Both the position numbers and the translations under genes were made by a program. 64,000 nt of DNA from Pilatotrama ljubarskyi (lineage: Eukaryota > Basidiomycota > Agaricomycetes > Polyporales > Polyporaceae), in contig MU277677.1 of the NCBI GenBank assembly GCA_022385805.1, forward strand, positions 377,236-441,235, read 5' to 3'. Shown here piece after piece: positions 32,738 to 45,108 of the stretch (positions are counted from its first letter, which is position 1; each line of letters begins with the position of its first letter). The notes beneath the pieces are model-generated. The model was not told the DNA's origin and did no database searches. It saw nothing but the letters and a program-made list of their open reading frames with translations.

Positions 32738-33093
32738 ATTGCGATGTTCTATCGTACAGAGAGGGACGGAGGAGATGGAGAAGAGAAGATGGAGGTAGCG
32801 GACTGCGCGAAGTCGGTGAGGAAGCTGCAAACCCTTGCCCTGTGGCGCATAAATAATAAGACGCGATCGCTGATTAGATTGTGTATGGATCGAGACGGCT
32901 TACCCCGATCTAAGCGGGTAAGAAAGCTTTCAAATCGGATAAACGGCAGGCTAGTCGGGCAATCACTGTCGGTTACCTCGTCTTTCGCTCGACCAACGGA
33001 GTGGACCCGTGCACACGGCCGTCGGTCGACCACGCTTCGCTTCAACCAATTCGCCCTCCGCTGCCGGCTGTTCACCCAACAAAGTCCACAGTC
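32738..33093. promoter_or_regulatory. bidirectional promoter region between NTF2 and the 33094 gene
   Basis: These 356 bases separate two divergent start codons. No clear TATA box is seen. A C/T-enriched stretch (read on the minus strand) lies just upstream of NTF2. Confidence 0.4.
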
Positions 33094-34616
33094 ATGGCTG
33101 CGTTCAATACCGTCATGTCCATGGCGCCCATCGAGGCCCAGCGACCCGCTATGCGGCGCAAGTCGTCCGCCCAGAACCTCCTCTCGGGATTCAAGTCCAA
33201 TGCAGGCAGCGCCGGCGCCGGCGCACCTCCATCCTCGTTCCCAAGCAGCGCAATGCCTGGCACAGCTGGCTTGCCATATCCATCTGTGCCAACTCCCACT
33301 ACTGCTACCATGAGCCGCGAGTGGGACGTGCAGTCGCTCCAGAGCGAGGGCGTGGGCTCTTCGGCGGGCACCTCATCTATCCCGGCGAATGGGAATCCGC
33401 TGGTGCAAGGGACTTCGGTGGAGATGCTGAGGGAGCTGGTGAAGAAGAGGATCATCACGTTGACATACCTGCGGAATGTGCACGAAGGGTGCGTCACTGA
33501 CATCTGTCCGTCCCGGCCACATCCTGCTGACGAAAGGGCTACGCGGAGAGTAGGAAGAGTCACTGGTTCCATACCATTATGATCACAAGAGTGGAGCTTG
33601 ATCGTGCGTTCAGTAACGCAGCCATGAAGCAGCGGTGAGTTGCGCGGTGTACTGTCCCGCGTGCGCTCTGGACAACCCTAGCCTAGGACATACCGCTTCG
33701 CCGTCCTAGGGATGGCGCTCGCGAACCAGTTTGAGGTGAAGGAGCCGCAAGACTTCCTACGCGGTCTATCGAACGTGTTGGTGGAGTTCGATCTTTTGAA
33801 GGAGGATAGCGACCGACCAAAGATGATGGTACGTCTCGCCTTCGCCACGCGTATATGCATGAGCTACAACCCGCAACATGTTATCAGCGATTAGGCTTCC
33901 GGACGAAAGGCTCAAAACGACCTCCTGGTGCCGACTATGCTATATCCTACACGGACCCGTCGGAAGGGTACATGACCCTACCTCACCTCGTACGTCTATC
34001 TGCCCTGCTGCGGATGCCTCACGTTTACCTAGAAAAACGAGCGTAGCCTTTCCCCCTCGACTATCATCAGACTCTCCTCTCCCTTCTCGATGTCCTCTCC
34101 GAAGTCTACAATAAGATCTCAAAAATCCTCGGGCCTTCGCCCTTTTCTGGCGCCGGCACTAACATGATGGGTCCTCTCGGTCTGCTGTCTCCACATCCTG
34201 GCGTGTCATACCTGTTTTCGGGCATGGATTCTGCGGCTACGAACGATGCGGACAATAGTCTGTGGGGAATCGCGCACGCCACGATGACGGGTCCCGGCGC
34301 TGCGTCTGGTCCAGGCGCAATGTACGGAGGTGGTCCCGGTAGCCCGCCTCCCAACTGGACGACCACTCTCGGTGACACGGTGCGGCAAATTGATAATAAG
34401 CTCAAGGTGAGTACATCGCAGCGGAGTCGGTGCTCGTCCGTGCATCTGTCTCATGCGGCATGATCTGCCACACAGAAACTGATCGCAACGCTCTTGAAAG
34501 AGCTGGACGATTGCGCGCGTGCAGGAATCAAGGACGAGTTGGCATCACTCGATCCACTTTTGCGACACGTCGCGGTAGCTGACGAGGCGAGGGAGGGGAT
34601 GTTCGAGTTTGACTGA
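33094..34616 (+). CDS. conserved protein of unknown function
   Basis: This is a multi-exon gene of roughly 400 residues. The N-terminus (MAAFNTVMSMAPIEAQRPAM) is followed by a Ser/Ala/Pro-rich stretch, then EMLRELVKKRIITLTYLRNV, SHWFHTIMITRVELDRAFSN, TYRFAVLGMALANQFEVKEP and FLRGLSNVLVEFDLLKEDSD. After several short introns come GADYAISYTDPSEG, a DYHQTLLSLLDVLSEVYNKI helix, a Gly/Pro-rich loop and a C-terminal helix (KKLIATLLKELDDCARAGIK) ending MFEFD. It is largely helical with no membrane segment. I do not recognise a named domain, but the clean splicing and helix pattern argue that it is a real gene. The start was chosen at the first ATG after the NTF2 intergenic region. Confidence 0.75.
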
Positions 34617-35368
34617 GCTCCTGGCGTTGCGCTCGGCCTCGAATGCTGGCATCTGCTCGCAGTCCAGTGCGATGTCCTTCCTTCGCCCATTCTCGAGACG
34701 CTGGATTAGGATGGATTGTCATAACTTTATAGCTCTATCTAATGGCTGTATTATGCTGTAACATGTATAGTTGTACGCTTCCCCAGGCTTAGATAGAGTA
34801 CATAGCGCGCATATACCCGGGTTCTGTCAACGCTTTGGCGGGCCGCAAGCCTCGGAGGACAAAGGGAGGAACAGAATGGAACGAAGGGGATGGGAGCAGC
34901 CGCAGCACGCCCTGAGGGAAGAAGATGGCGTTGATACCGAAGGCGACGGAGAAGCCCATTGTCGGTCGTCAACCAATCAACGGCGCCCGCTGAGACGCCC
35001 TTACGCGGCCTCCCAACAAAGGCTTCAGAGGACAGACCACGGCACGAAGAGCGTCGGGGAGCGAGGGCGACGCAGTCAGAAGGTCGTGCGGCGGGCAAGA
35101 GCTGCCCGAGAGCGTCCAGTACGGTCCTGGACGTTGGACGGCGGAGTGGGCGTGGAGAACGTCGAGGAGGCTGTCAAGAACGTGCTGGAACGAGTCAAGA
35201 TAAGAAGTGATCGAGGCGCGGCACCGATTATAAAGCAATCAAATTGTTCGGTCGGAGCTTGAACTGGGGGAGTATATAGAACGAGGGGTCACGTCGTGGT
35301 TCGACCCTTTCCCCCACATCTGCACTTTCCCACGGTCTAAAATTCCTGGTTACTCGAGCACTACCATC
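34617..35368. other. region upstream of the TBP gene
   Basis: About 750 bases. A 163-codon open frame at 34771-35262 has charged, arginine-rich composition and no conserved features, and is probably not a gene. The 3' part holds the TBP promoter. Confidence 0.45.
35273..35279 (+). promoter_or_regulatory. TATA-like box upstream of the TBP gene
   Basis: TATATAG lies about 95 bp before the ATG at 35369; a second TATAAA-like motif lies at 35229. The position suits a core promoter. Function is inferred. Confidence 0.4.
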
Positions 35369-36528
35369 ATGTCTTTCGCTCTTCCGTCCCGCCAGGTTAC
35401 TTTTGGTCGCTCTGCGCACGTCCCTGCGCAAACACAGCAGTACCAGCAGAGCCAGCCCCAGCCGTACGGGCAGTCGCAGCCCCAGCAGCAGACCAATGGC
35501 TTGGCGCTTCCCTACGCCTCCAACCCCTACCTTCCGGGACCGTCGAGCCTTGCCCTTCCGGGGCCTTCTGCTCCTACCTACCCCTCCCAACCCCAGCCTG
35601 CTCAGCAGCAGCAACACCAACAATCGCAACCACAGCAGCAGTCGCAGCAACAGTCCCAGTCCCAGACGGTGGTAGGCAGTAGCCAAGCCACCGCCGGTCC
35701 CTCCACTCCTCCCGCCACGATCCCGGCGACACCTGCTCCGCTCACGCTCGAGCAGCAGCATATTACCGCTGTGGAGGGCATTGTCCCCACCCTCCAGAAC
35801 ATCGTCGCGACCGTGAACCTGGACTGCCGGCTGGATCTTAAGACGATCGCGCTGCATGCCAGGAATGCGGAGTACAATCCCAAGGTTGGTACATCACATT
35901 TCTGATATGTAGCCGTCGGACTTCCCTCCGTCGTGCTTTTGTTTCTAGCGTTTTGCCGCCGTCATCATGCGTATCCGCGACCCAAAGACGACCGCGCTCA
36001 TTTTCGCGTCGGGCAAGATGGTCGTCACGGGCGCGAAGTCGGAAGACGACTCGCGGTTGGCGTCGCGCAAATACGCTCGGATCGTCCAGAAGCTCGGGTT
36101 CGACGCGAAGTTCTCCGAGTTCAAGATCCAGAACATCGTTGGCTCGTGCGACGTGAAGTTCCCCATCCGCCTGGAGGGTCTCGCGTACAGCCACGGACAG
36201 TTCAGCTCTTATGAGCCTGAGGTACGCCGTCATTCATCTGTCACTTTACCCTAGCTAATGCGATTGTAGCTCTTCCCCGGTTTGATCTACCGTATGATCA
36301 AGCCGAAGGTTGTGCTCTTGATCTTCGTCTCCGGCAAGATCGTGTTGACCGGTGCAAAGGTAATGTATCCTCATCTTTCGTTGGCTGGCCCTCGTCGGGA
36401 GACGCGCGGGATGTCTGTTGCAACATGTGCGCTAACCAGTTGTTGTCGCTGGCCGTCAGGTCCGCGAGGAGATCTACACTGCGTTCAACACTATCTACAC
36501 GGTGCTTTGCGAATTCCGCAAGCCGTGA
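35369..36528 (+). CDS. SPT15/TBP: TATA-box-binding protein
   Basis: Four exons (35369-35884, 35949-36221, 36270-36359, 36460-36528) give 315 residues. TBP nucleates initiation by all three nuclear RNA polymerases. The N-terminal ~140 residues are rich in Gln, Pro and Ser (poly-Q-like) and variable in this family. The saddle core follows: [56 protein letters not shown] and [19 protein letters not shown] in repeat 1, then [40 protein letters not shown] and [19 protein letters not shown] in repeat 2. The paired phenylalanines that kink DNA are in place. The introns lie at conserved-looking positions within the core. Confidence 0.97.
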
Positions 36529-37053
36529 ACGCTCCTCGCGACTATGACTTCGACGTTGCCGTCGACATCAGTCGCAGCGCCTTCGCTCCTCCCACCGTCG
36601 ATGTATTGTCGTTCGGTCATGTACGTTGCCCAAGGGTGCGACGTTTTGGGTGGGTGGCAGTGCGGGACGAGGACGCGTCCCTAGAAAAACAAGGACACCT
36701 TCTTAGGCAGTATGCATATGACCCCCTCACACTCTCTTCGCATGCAGCGTACGATACAGCTTCCATACTCACATACATACCAGGCCCTGTTATTAACTCA
36801 CTGTAGCAATTTGTACCTATACATCAATGCCAGTCCCATGGTTTTCTCTTCACGCCTGTTCTTGCGAGAGAAAAGTCACAGGCGTTTAGCAGGACGGTGC
36901 TCACGTGGGCGATGTAGCCGATCGAAAGTAGGAGGGCAGATCTGAGATAACGAAGTCTTGCGGTGATCAATGTTAACTTCCGAGGAATCTACATTTGCTT
37001 GAGTCAACTGTGCTGGCTGCTGGCATACTCCAACATCTTCAACTGCTACCACC
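36529..37053. other. intergenic TBP-WRS1
   Basis: About 525 bases containing the TBP 3' UTR and the WRS1 promoter. No gene is seen. Confidence 0.5.
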
Positions 37054-38722
37054 ATGTCTGCGGAAGCTTCAAAAGAGCCCACGAGCGTCTCCGCGCACCC
37101 TGAGCAACAAGATGGGCACCAGGAACCTCCGGCAGTGAAGCCCGCCACCACCGACTCCCATGGGCAGATCGTCACTCCCTGGGACGTCCAGGGCTCCGTC
37201 TCGGAGGACGGAAAACAGCTGGCGATAGACTATGACAAGCTGATTGACCAGTTTGGTACCCGGAGGGTCGACCAGGCGCTGCTGGAGCGGTTCGAGCGAC
37301 TGACGGGCCGCCAACCGCACGTCTTCCTCCGCCGGGGCATGTTCTTCTCGCACCGCGACTTGGACAAGATTCTCGATCGTTATGAACAGGGGAAACCGTT
37401 CTTCCTATATACCGGGCGTGGTCCAAGCAGTGATAGCATGCATCTGGGACACATGGTGCCGTTCGTATTCACAAAGTGAGTAACATACCCACCCACTTCC
37501 GCACGCCTCGTCGGTCGACGTGCAAAATGCACCTCGGCTACGGCTGAAACGTTGTCCTGTGAAGGCGTGCGGGGGTGACACCCATCGCTTTGCACCGCTC
37601 ATTCAGCTGACCATAGTGGAGATGGCTGCAGGACGTATTCGATGTTCCACTCGTAGTCCAGCTCACGGACGACGAGAAATTCCTCTTCAAACACGAGTTG
37701 AAGCCTGAGCAGACGTACGAATTCGCGAAACGCAATGCGCGAGACATCATCGCTGTCGGCTTCAAGCTCGAGAAGACATTCATCTTCAGCGACTATGACT
37801 TCGTCGGCGGGCCCTTCTACCGCAATGTCTCGAAGATCTCCCGGCAGATCACCATCAACCAGGCAAAGGCGACGTTTGGCTTTAACGATTCGTGAGTCGT
37901 CTGCCTACGCCTCCTTCTTTTTTGACTCATCTGCTCCCCCCGTGCCTGCAGGGACAACATCGGGAAGATCCACTTCGCCTCTATACAAGCCGCCCCTTCC
38001 TTCTCCAACTCCTTCCCCCAGATTTTTGGTACCGTCTCCAACATCCCGTGCCTCATCCCGTGCGCGATCGACCAGGACCCGTACTTCCGGCTCACGCGCG
38101 ATGTCGCCGTGAAGCTGAAGTACCCGAAGCCCGCGCTCCTACACGCCAAGTTCTTCCCTGCGCTGCAGGGCCCGCAGACGAAGATGAGCGCGTCCGACAC
38201 GAACTCGAGCATCTACATGACCGACACCCCCGCGCAGATCAAGAACAAGATCAACAAGCACGGCTTCTCCGGCGGGCAGGAGACCGTCGAGGAACACAGG
38301 CGCCTCGGCGGGAACCCAGACGTCGATGTTGCGTACCAGTACCTCGGCTTCTTCATGGATGACGACGACGAGTGGAAGAAGATGGGGGAGGTGGGACCTC
38401 GCTTCTGCTGCCGGTCTGGGCCTGTGCTGACACACTCCGCGCAGGAATACCGTGCCGGCCGTCTGCTCACCGGCGAGCTCAAGGCCAAGTGCATCAAGGT
38501 CCTTCAGGACTTTGTCAAGGACTTCCAGGACGTATGTACTACTGTCAATTTGCATGGGCCCCGCTGATAATTCGCTTCCAGCGGAGAGCCAAGATCACCG
38601 AGGACGAGGTCAAGGCGTTCATGGACGGTAGCCGCAAGATCGAGCCTACGTACGGGAAGAGCAAGGTGGCAGGAGCCGCTCCTGCGGTGGAGAACGACGA
38701 GTCCGCGAAGCCGGCTGCATGA
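37054..38722 (+). CDS. WRS1: cytosolic tryptophanyl-tRNA synthetase
   Basis: Five exons (37054-37475, 37622-37891, 37952-38390, 38445-38531, 38582-38722) give 452 residues. The enzyme charges tRNA-Trp in the cytosol (class Ic). After a ~35-residue acidic N-terminus come [19 protein letters not shown] and [19 protein letters not shown]. The HIGH-equivalent is [15 protein letters not shown]. The catalytic core includes [37 protein letters not shown] and [20 protein letters not shown]. The KMSKS loop reads KMSAS, as in other eukaryotic TrpRS. Intron 1 is 146 nt, somewhat longer than the others; its acceptor (gtggag) was chosen because it alone restores TKWLQDVF. There is no mitochondrial presequence. 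Confidence 0.96.
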
Positions 38723-39234
38723 GCGACGAACCGTTTGACGACTTGAGAGGCCATTTGGGAGAAGACCATATAAGATGTTGTAGACGTAGAACATGTATTC
38801 CATTGCCGTGGGTTACACGATTGTGTGTATGACCATAAGCCTAAAGGAAGACTTCCTGCTGTTTCACGAGAGCCCCATGCGCTAGAGCATATGACTACTA
38901 GATGGCAGAGACGTGGACTCGACTAGCCTGAATCCGACCGGTCATCCAAAGAGTGCACTTCACTCGAGTTATTCACCCGGACTCCAGTTTGGCCAGATCT
39001 GACAACATTTGCCCACCTCCAAGCAGCGTTCCCGCCAAGCGGCGGCCATATGGAGGCACCGCGAGCGCGCACCCATGCGTTGCGAACCATCAGTGTCGCA
39101 TGGGTCATGACATACGTACAGACGACAAAATGTTCGGCTTGAGCAACAAGCATGATGACTGTACTAGACATCTAAGAGCTTGCGCATAGACCCGTATACC
39201 AAAAGCCTATGTCAGAGCGTGTCCTATCGACGTG
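38723..39234. other. convergent intergenic stretch
   Basis: About 510 bases between the WRS1 and GH88 3' ends. No gene or repeat is seen. Confidence 0.5.
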
Positions 39235-40961
39235 CTAGCACCTTGCCAGACCACGCGAGACAAGCTCATTCCCAGCCTTGATGAAGAAGTAGTCGCCTGT
39301 GCATGGAAGACATATGCGTCAGCGCGGCTGTTACAGATCCGGGAGACCAGGAAACGTACCGTAGACTATACCGGTCAAGTTGTTCTGCGCAGGGTTGTTT
39401 ACAGTCCCGTTCGCGAGCAGGCTTTGCCACGCCGGGCGCCAGGCCAGCTTCGTGTTAGCATCCAACATCTGCACAGGTGACTGAGTACCTCTTGAAACTT
39501 TATGAAAGTAGGAATCAACGGACCTTGATGACCTCATTCGTGTAGTATATAGAGCCGGTGATGTTCAGTATGGAGAGCTCTTGATCGGCCAGCAGGAGCA
39601 GTCCGTTTGCCGCGATCGTGGCCGCGGAGGAGTCGGCCGGGCGAGGGGGCACCAGAGGCGCGTTAAAGTCCCTACAACGATTCATCAACAATGACGAGCG
39701 GCCGTCGCAGAACCGAACTAGCATACCATGGGATGATGCCGTCAGAAGGCGTGTTGGTGATCCAGTACTTGGCCATTTTTCGCGCTGTCTGAAGGTAGTC
39801 GAACTTGCGCGTGTGCTTGAACACTACGTACGGGCGTCAGGCGGGCTTCAAGCATGAACCCGCGGCGTGACTCACTGTTGGCGAACCCGTAGATACCCCA
39901 TGCCTCGCCTCGGCTCCATGTGCTAGTTGGACATGACGGTCAGATCAGGCTGTCTCTTGCGTTGGTACTCGGAGCCTCGCGACCCACCTGTTGTCTGCGT
40001 AACCTTGGGACGTGCGCTGGCGGATGACCGCGCCTGTGGTGGAGTTGTAATCCACGACATGGAAGGAACCGCCTAGGGAAAGTCGCAATCAGAATGGCTG
40101 ATCACGTAGAAGGCATGGGGTACGAACCATTTGCGCGGATGTGATTGACCATAGTCTTATCCGCATGCGAGATGGCAATCTCTCTCAGCGTATGGTTGCC
40201 TGTGAGCGCCTCGGAAGCGAACAGGACCTGAAGTGGTGGGACACTCTCAGTTGCTAGTGATTGCAGAAAGGCGAATCGCATCACCTCGAGATTCATCATG
40301 TTATCAATGATAACCTGCATGATACATGTAAGGGAACCTAGACGGAGCTGGACAGCCTGACAGTAACGCGCCTGGAAGTCTGTGGGATCCGAGGAGTCCC
40401 AGCTCCTCGTGCAGCCAACAACGGGGTTGAACCTAGCAGCTAAATGCGCTGCGAACGCGTTGATGGCCTGAATGGCTGTTTGGTTCTTCGCATTCCTGGG
40501 ATTGACGTCAATCTCGATTGCTCTACACGTAGTGAGAAGTTGTGAACATACACTTTGAGCTCGTCCATGAACGGATAGCTCAGGAAGCCGACGTCGTGCC
40601 CCACACCCGTATGCGTCTCCAGGGGAATCTCGCCGGTGCTCCATGCGCGTCCCAGAGTGAGCCATTCTTCCGCGTTTCCGGCGCGTGCGCCGCAGAGCTT
40701 CGTACGCTCATGCATTGCATAGAGAGTTGATGGGAAGAAGCCCGCAGTCCACTGGTCAGGAGAAAACCAGATCCATTCTCCGTTTACGCGATCCGTGTAC
40801 TGTGGGTACTGTGGCGGGTTCGAGAGCGACTGGGCTGTCTTCAACACCTTCTGCGCGACCAAGGGGGAGAACAGCTCAGCTGGAGGTGATGCAAAGCCCG
40901 TCGCGGCCGACGAGACTTCGCATATTGACAACGCAAGAGCGACCAGACTGAGCGCAAGCAT
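39235..40961 (-). CDS. secreted GH88-type unsaturated glucuronyl hydrolase
   Basis: GH88 enzymes remove 4,5-unsaturated uronic acids from polysaccharide fragments produced by lyases. The start at 40961 (ATG) gives a signal peptide (MLALSLVALALSICEVSSA). A GTG 21 bases upstream is in frame but is not a usual start. Family blocks are YPQYTDRVNGEWIWFSPDQW, TAGFFPSTLYAMHE, ETHTGVGHDVGFLSYPF with the conserved Asp, VVGCTRSWDSSDPTDFQ, VIIDNMMNLEVM, SHADKTMVNHIRANG, STWSRGEAWGIYGFANM and DSSAATIAANGLLLLADQE. The C-terminus reads DYFFIKAGNELVSRG and then stop at 39235. About seven short introns cut the gene. Potential N-glycosylation sites (NLTG, NITG, NGT) fit secretion. Confidence 0.88.
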
Positions 40962-42012
40962 GATGCTGAACAGTAGCCCCACCTGCAGGTAGAGGACGTC
41001 AGAGCCGAGGGTCCAACATGGCGGGCAAAGGGGCTTTTATACGATCCTCCGACAGTGCAAGGCACGCCCGGACGACGCGGCAGGAGAAGGAGTGCACGTT
41101 CTACCATCAACGCGTGACAGTCTCCTGAGGGGTGCTCGTCGGCGCGGGGACGCCGTTGGGTATATGGGTTCGAGCATCGAAGCTGCCGCCATGGGCGATG
41201 GAGTCAATCTAGGCAGTACTTGAAACCCAAATGTCTCACATGAATATCCTGTCGCATACTGCATGATGAGCACCCATTGCATGCCGTCGTGGTGTTGACA
41301 GACAACATCGGCAGGTTGTCGAATGCATGGCTTAGGTCGTAGATGCCTCGGAAGAATTCATACGTATGGCGCATGATTCAATCACGAGGCCAGCGTAGCC
41401 ACGTGCAACTTGCAGCTGTGTCGTAAGGGTCAGGTAAACAAGTGGTGTTATAGCAGCATACGTGCGCAGCCCCGGACTCGGTCAGCTAGCATGGATTGAG
41501 GGATAGACTACGGTGTCCGCCGTTCCTTCGATGGGCCAAGACAAGTTGCCCATACTCGCACCGAAAGCAGGTGTCGGCAGGTGCGGGGACATAAGCGCTC
41601 GTACCCATCTAATCTTATCAACTGTCGACTCCCACTACAATACTATACCATCGTTCTACTCCGAACTTGCGACATACGATCGCAAAAGGCCCTCGAAGCG
41701 CGACTCCCTTCGTAAGTCGTCTGCATCGAGACCCCCCGCATGCCCACGACAGATGAGGTCTGATTCTGCATGTACTTAGTTAGGTAGCATTCCTGCAATA
41801 AGTTGAGTAGAGGTAGGCCGGATAAGACACGCGACGAACTACGCTGTTGTCTTTACTTACGCCGGAAAGTTCTACACACTTTTCTAGCCAACCCTGAAGA
41901 AGCCCTAGCCACAACCTGTGAGTAGAAACCTTGATATATAGTTATATGGAGTACCTGATGATCTCGCGTTTCGCCTCGCTTGTGAATAGCGCACTAGCCG
42001 GCTGAGGCGCGT
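40962..42012. other. divergent intergenic region GH88 / MED1
   Basis: About 1.05 kb holding both promoters. A short run TAAAAG lies about 70 bases upstream of the GH88 start. A few short open frames (for example 41513-41779 on the plus strand) lack conserved features. Confidence 0.45.
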
Positions 42013-44426
42013 ATGTCATCTCAGCCCCCGGAAGGCAAGGGGCATCTACCTCCAACGATTCTAGATGCATTCCAGCAGTACACATCTCAGGATGCTTTCT
42101 CCAGCCGCTCCCTCCACCCCTTTGCTTCTGCCCCAGACGATAACGTCAATGCGCTACGGAAGCTCTTGGACACCGCCAACCAAGCAGCTCTCTCATTGAA
42201 CTCTCATATTTCCCTTCCCTTATCGAATCCCAAGCTGCTCTCCTTGTATCGACAACAGACAAACATATCTCACGCAGTCCAGCAGGTGATGCCGCATGAT
42301 TTTTGTTGCTTGACGTCACTTAATGAGAATGTCTCGGGGCAGGCAGACCAAAACGTTCGCCACATTGTGAGCTCGCTCAGGAAACGAGCGGGTATCACAT
42401 TTGGAGAAGACATACCCCTAGAAAGGATACATCTCCCTGAGTGGTTTCTCAAGCGACTTCTCGAGTGGGGATCCTCGGCAGGAATGGAAGCCTTCAACGA
42501 CCCCGAACAAGACGGGCACTCATCAGTCGTCCTGGGTGGCAAAGTCCTCGTCATCGACCTTGATTTTGTAGTCGACCGCAAGAACTCTGAGCGGCCCGAC
42601 GTCAACGTCGCCGCTTGTAAAACTGCGTACGCTATCCGGAATAGCACCTCCACATCCTCAACAGGTAACTCCATCTCTCTGGATGGTTTCCTAGCGGACG
42701 CCATCCGTGCATTCCTGAGGGAAGTACAGAAAGACGACACCGAGCGAGACAGTGTTGAGGCTGCAAGATTGGGTCACTTGCTGTCGGAACACTTCGTGTA
42801 CCTGATGAAGTTGGACCATCTGGCCCAGAGTGAAGGCGAGGGCGGCCTCCGCTGGTTCACCTTCATCGACCGCATGTCGCTCGAGGTAGAGAAACTTGCA
42901 GGTAGCGAAGCCGACGCCCTCTGCAGGTAACGCCAAACAGTAGACTCATCCTATCCCACGCTGACTCCTTGAAAGGCAGGAGTCCGCAGACAAGGTCCCT
43001 CTGGACATATTCCTGCTGCGATCGCACGCTCTACCCTTGCCGTATCTCACCTCTCCCTCAATATCCTTCCTCACATACCTCTCCCCTCTCGCCTACCTCA
43101 AGCTCCTCCGAACAGCCCCCGCGTCTGCACCGGTGACGAATCATCTCCCTAAACTCGACATCCCCTTCCAACATCTCCGCTCATCTCTTACTTCACACCC
43201 GCGACCTGAAGGTGTAACAACCGCGACGCTGGTCCTATCGCCCACAGCGCCTCCTGCATACCATGCAGATTCAATGTCGATGTCAGCACTCGATACGCGG
43301 CCGTCTAATTCGCTCGTACCGAACGCCGCAGACATGGAGCATGTCTTCCCAGCGGCGCGCGAGGCTCAGGGCCCCCAAGGACAGCAGTTCACATGGATCC
43401 TTGACTTCACGGCTGGCGGGAAGTATCCTGGGGTCGTCATGAGCCAGTCGCGGATGCACGAGGTCGAGCTCGTGGTCAATCCGTTCAGCGGCATCGACCA
43501 CGTCGAGAACGTCCAGGTGATATCCTTCGGGACAGGAAGCTGGGTCGATCTCTTGGTGCGTTTGTCGATTGTCATAGAAGAGCGGAGGCTCATGACCCCT
43601 GCAGCTGAGCTCACAATCTCCCATATCTCCCGAACGATACACGGCGGTATATGTGGGTCCACCGTTTGCTGTCACCCCTTACATCAGCGACTGAGGGATT
43701 GTGGGTCAATTCAGACATCGCCCACATCTTTGCACCCTCCATTGCAGCTACGCTTGACGACGCCAGACGAACCTGGCTTCGTACTTGAGAGCGTCCCGGT
43801 GCGCACGCTCAAGGAAGTCTGGAGCATACTGGAGGTGACCGATATATTATGCCCTGTACTGCGTATATCCGTCTGACTGAGGTGTGGTAGATCGTGCGCG
43901 AGCAATGCTGGCTCAACGAGACGCTCATGAGTTGCCAATGGGTCCCGGAGGGCCTCAACCAGGACCCCGCAAACGATACATCGGAGGACACCAACGTAAC
44001 AGAGGATGACCTGCAGGCCGTCCTCAAAGGTGCGATCGTCGCGTACAACTGATACTCTGCTGCATCGCTCAACCATCCACAGGCACCATCAAACCACGCA
44101 GCATCCCAGTCAACGTCTACCTCCCGGCCCACGCTCCTGCGGATCCGCTGTTCGGCGGCGCTGACATGGACGCCTTCTCGCTGGGCGGCGCGACCCCGCC
44201 CCGCCGCGCGCGTATCGTGATGACCACGCCCGAGCGCCCACCGATCTCGGGGCTGGTCGAGATAGGGGTTACGTTCGACCCTGCCCGCCCGCGAGGGGTT
44301 GCGGTGGATGTCAATGGCGCGATGGGCGTGGACCTGCGGGTGGATGTGCTGGAGGAGGTCTGTCGGCGTGGAGGACTCTTCGGGTTACCGGGGAGGGTGT
44401 GGAAGAAGGCGCATGAGACGTTATGA
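42013..44426 (+). CDS. MED1: Mediator complex subunit 1
   Basis: The Mediator complex bridges transcription activators and RNA polymerase II. Exon 1 (42013-42928) encodes a helical N-terminal half (NVNALRKLLDTANQAALSLN, LPEWFLKRLLEWGSSAGMEA, GGKVLVIDLDFVVDRKN). Intron 1 ends at cttgaaag so that ADALCRQESADKVPL is in frame. Then come IFLLRSHALPLPYLTSPSIS, TWILDFTAGGKYPGVVMSQS and HVENVQVISFGTGSWVDLL. Later exons give LRLTTPDEPGFVLESVPVRT, IVREQCWLNETLMSCQWVPE, then PISGLVEIGVTFDPARPRG and EEVCRRGGLFGLPGRVWKKA. This order matches fungal Med1. Borders between 43560 and 43740 are uncertain. The assignment rests on the C-terminal block and could be revised. Confidence 0.7.
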
Positions 44427-45108
44427 GTGATATTCCGAAAGTGAACCTCAGCTCGATCAGAATAAAATATCCACTACACGCCCAGTGTGTGTCTGAGGCT
44501 AGTACGACACCGGTACCGGTCCGCACCAGGGGCCGGGCTATTTAGATACTGCCTGGACATGATGTACTACTCGAGCACCGTATGATAGTCTACCGCTTTC
44601 GTCGACACGCACTGTACAGCCTGAGTACTACTATACTTAGTAGTAGCGCGCGGAAGCTCTGGGGTGTAGACTACCGTATGGTCGAATCACAACTCACTCA
44701 CTCACTCGAGCCGTCACCGGGCCTCAGGCGCCAGGACTCGGGGCTTCAAGCTTCAAGCTTCAGGGCTTGTCCTGGGTTCCCGCACTGCAGAGTGCAATCG
44801 ACCAAGGATACGACTCCCCAAATTGAGCAGCTCCTGTAGTGTACTCATCTCATTATATGAGAGCGTATTTGCAGGGCCCGACCTAGGTCCAGATTCCGGA
44901 ATCGGAGCTCCTCCCTTCCCCCCTAGATGGCCGTTCGACCACAATTTTCAGCCGCACACTATGCAACAGAAAGCGATTGCTTTGGTGAGGTGGAAGGTAC
45001 AATATTTGAGGGAGTATGTAAGATCTAGATCCCGGCAAATACGCTCTATTGAGAAAGCTAGACTGCCAGATACTGACGCGATTTGCGCCGGTTCGCGGTC
45101 TCCTACAA
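44427..45108. other. convergent intergenic stretch
   Basis: About 680 bases between the MED1 and BTB-gene 3' ends. It contains a short direct repeat (TTCAAGC twice, near 44746-44760). No gene is recognised. Confidence 0.45.

Noticed and set aside
34771..35262. 163-residue plus-strand frame upstream of TBP as a gene
   Set aside because: Charged low-complexity composition, no conserved block, and position in the TBP promoter make it more likely to be non-coding.
40962..40982. GTG start seven codons upstream of the GH88 start
   Set aside because: GTG is not a normal start in fungi. The ATG at 40961 directly begins a good signal peptide.
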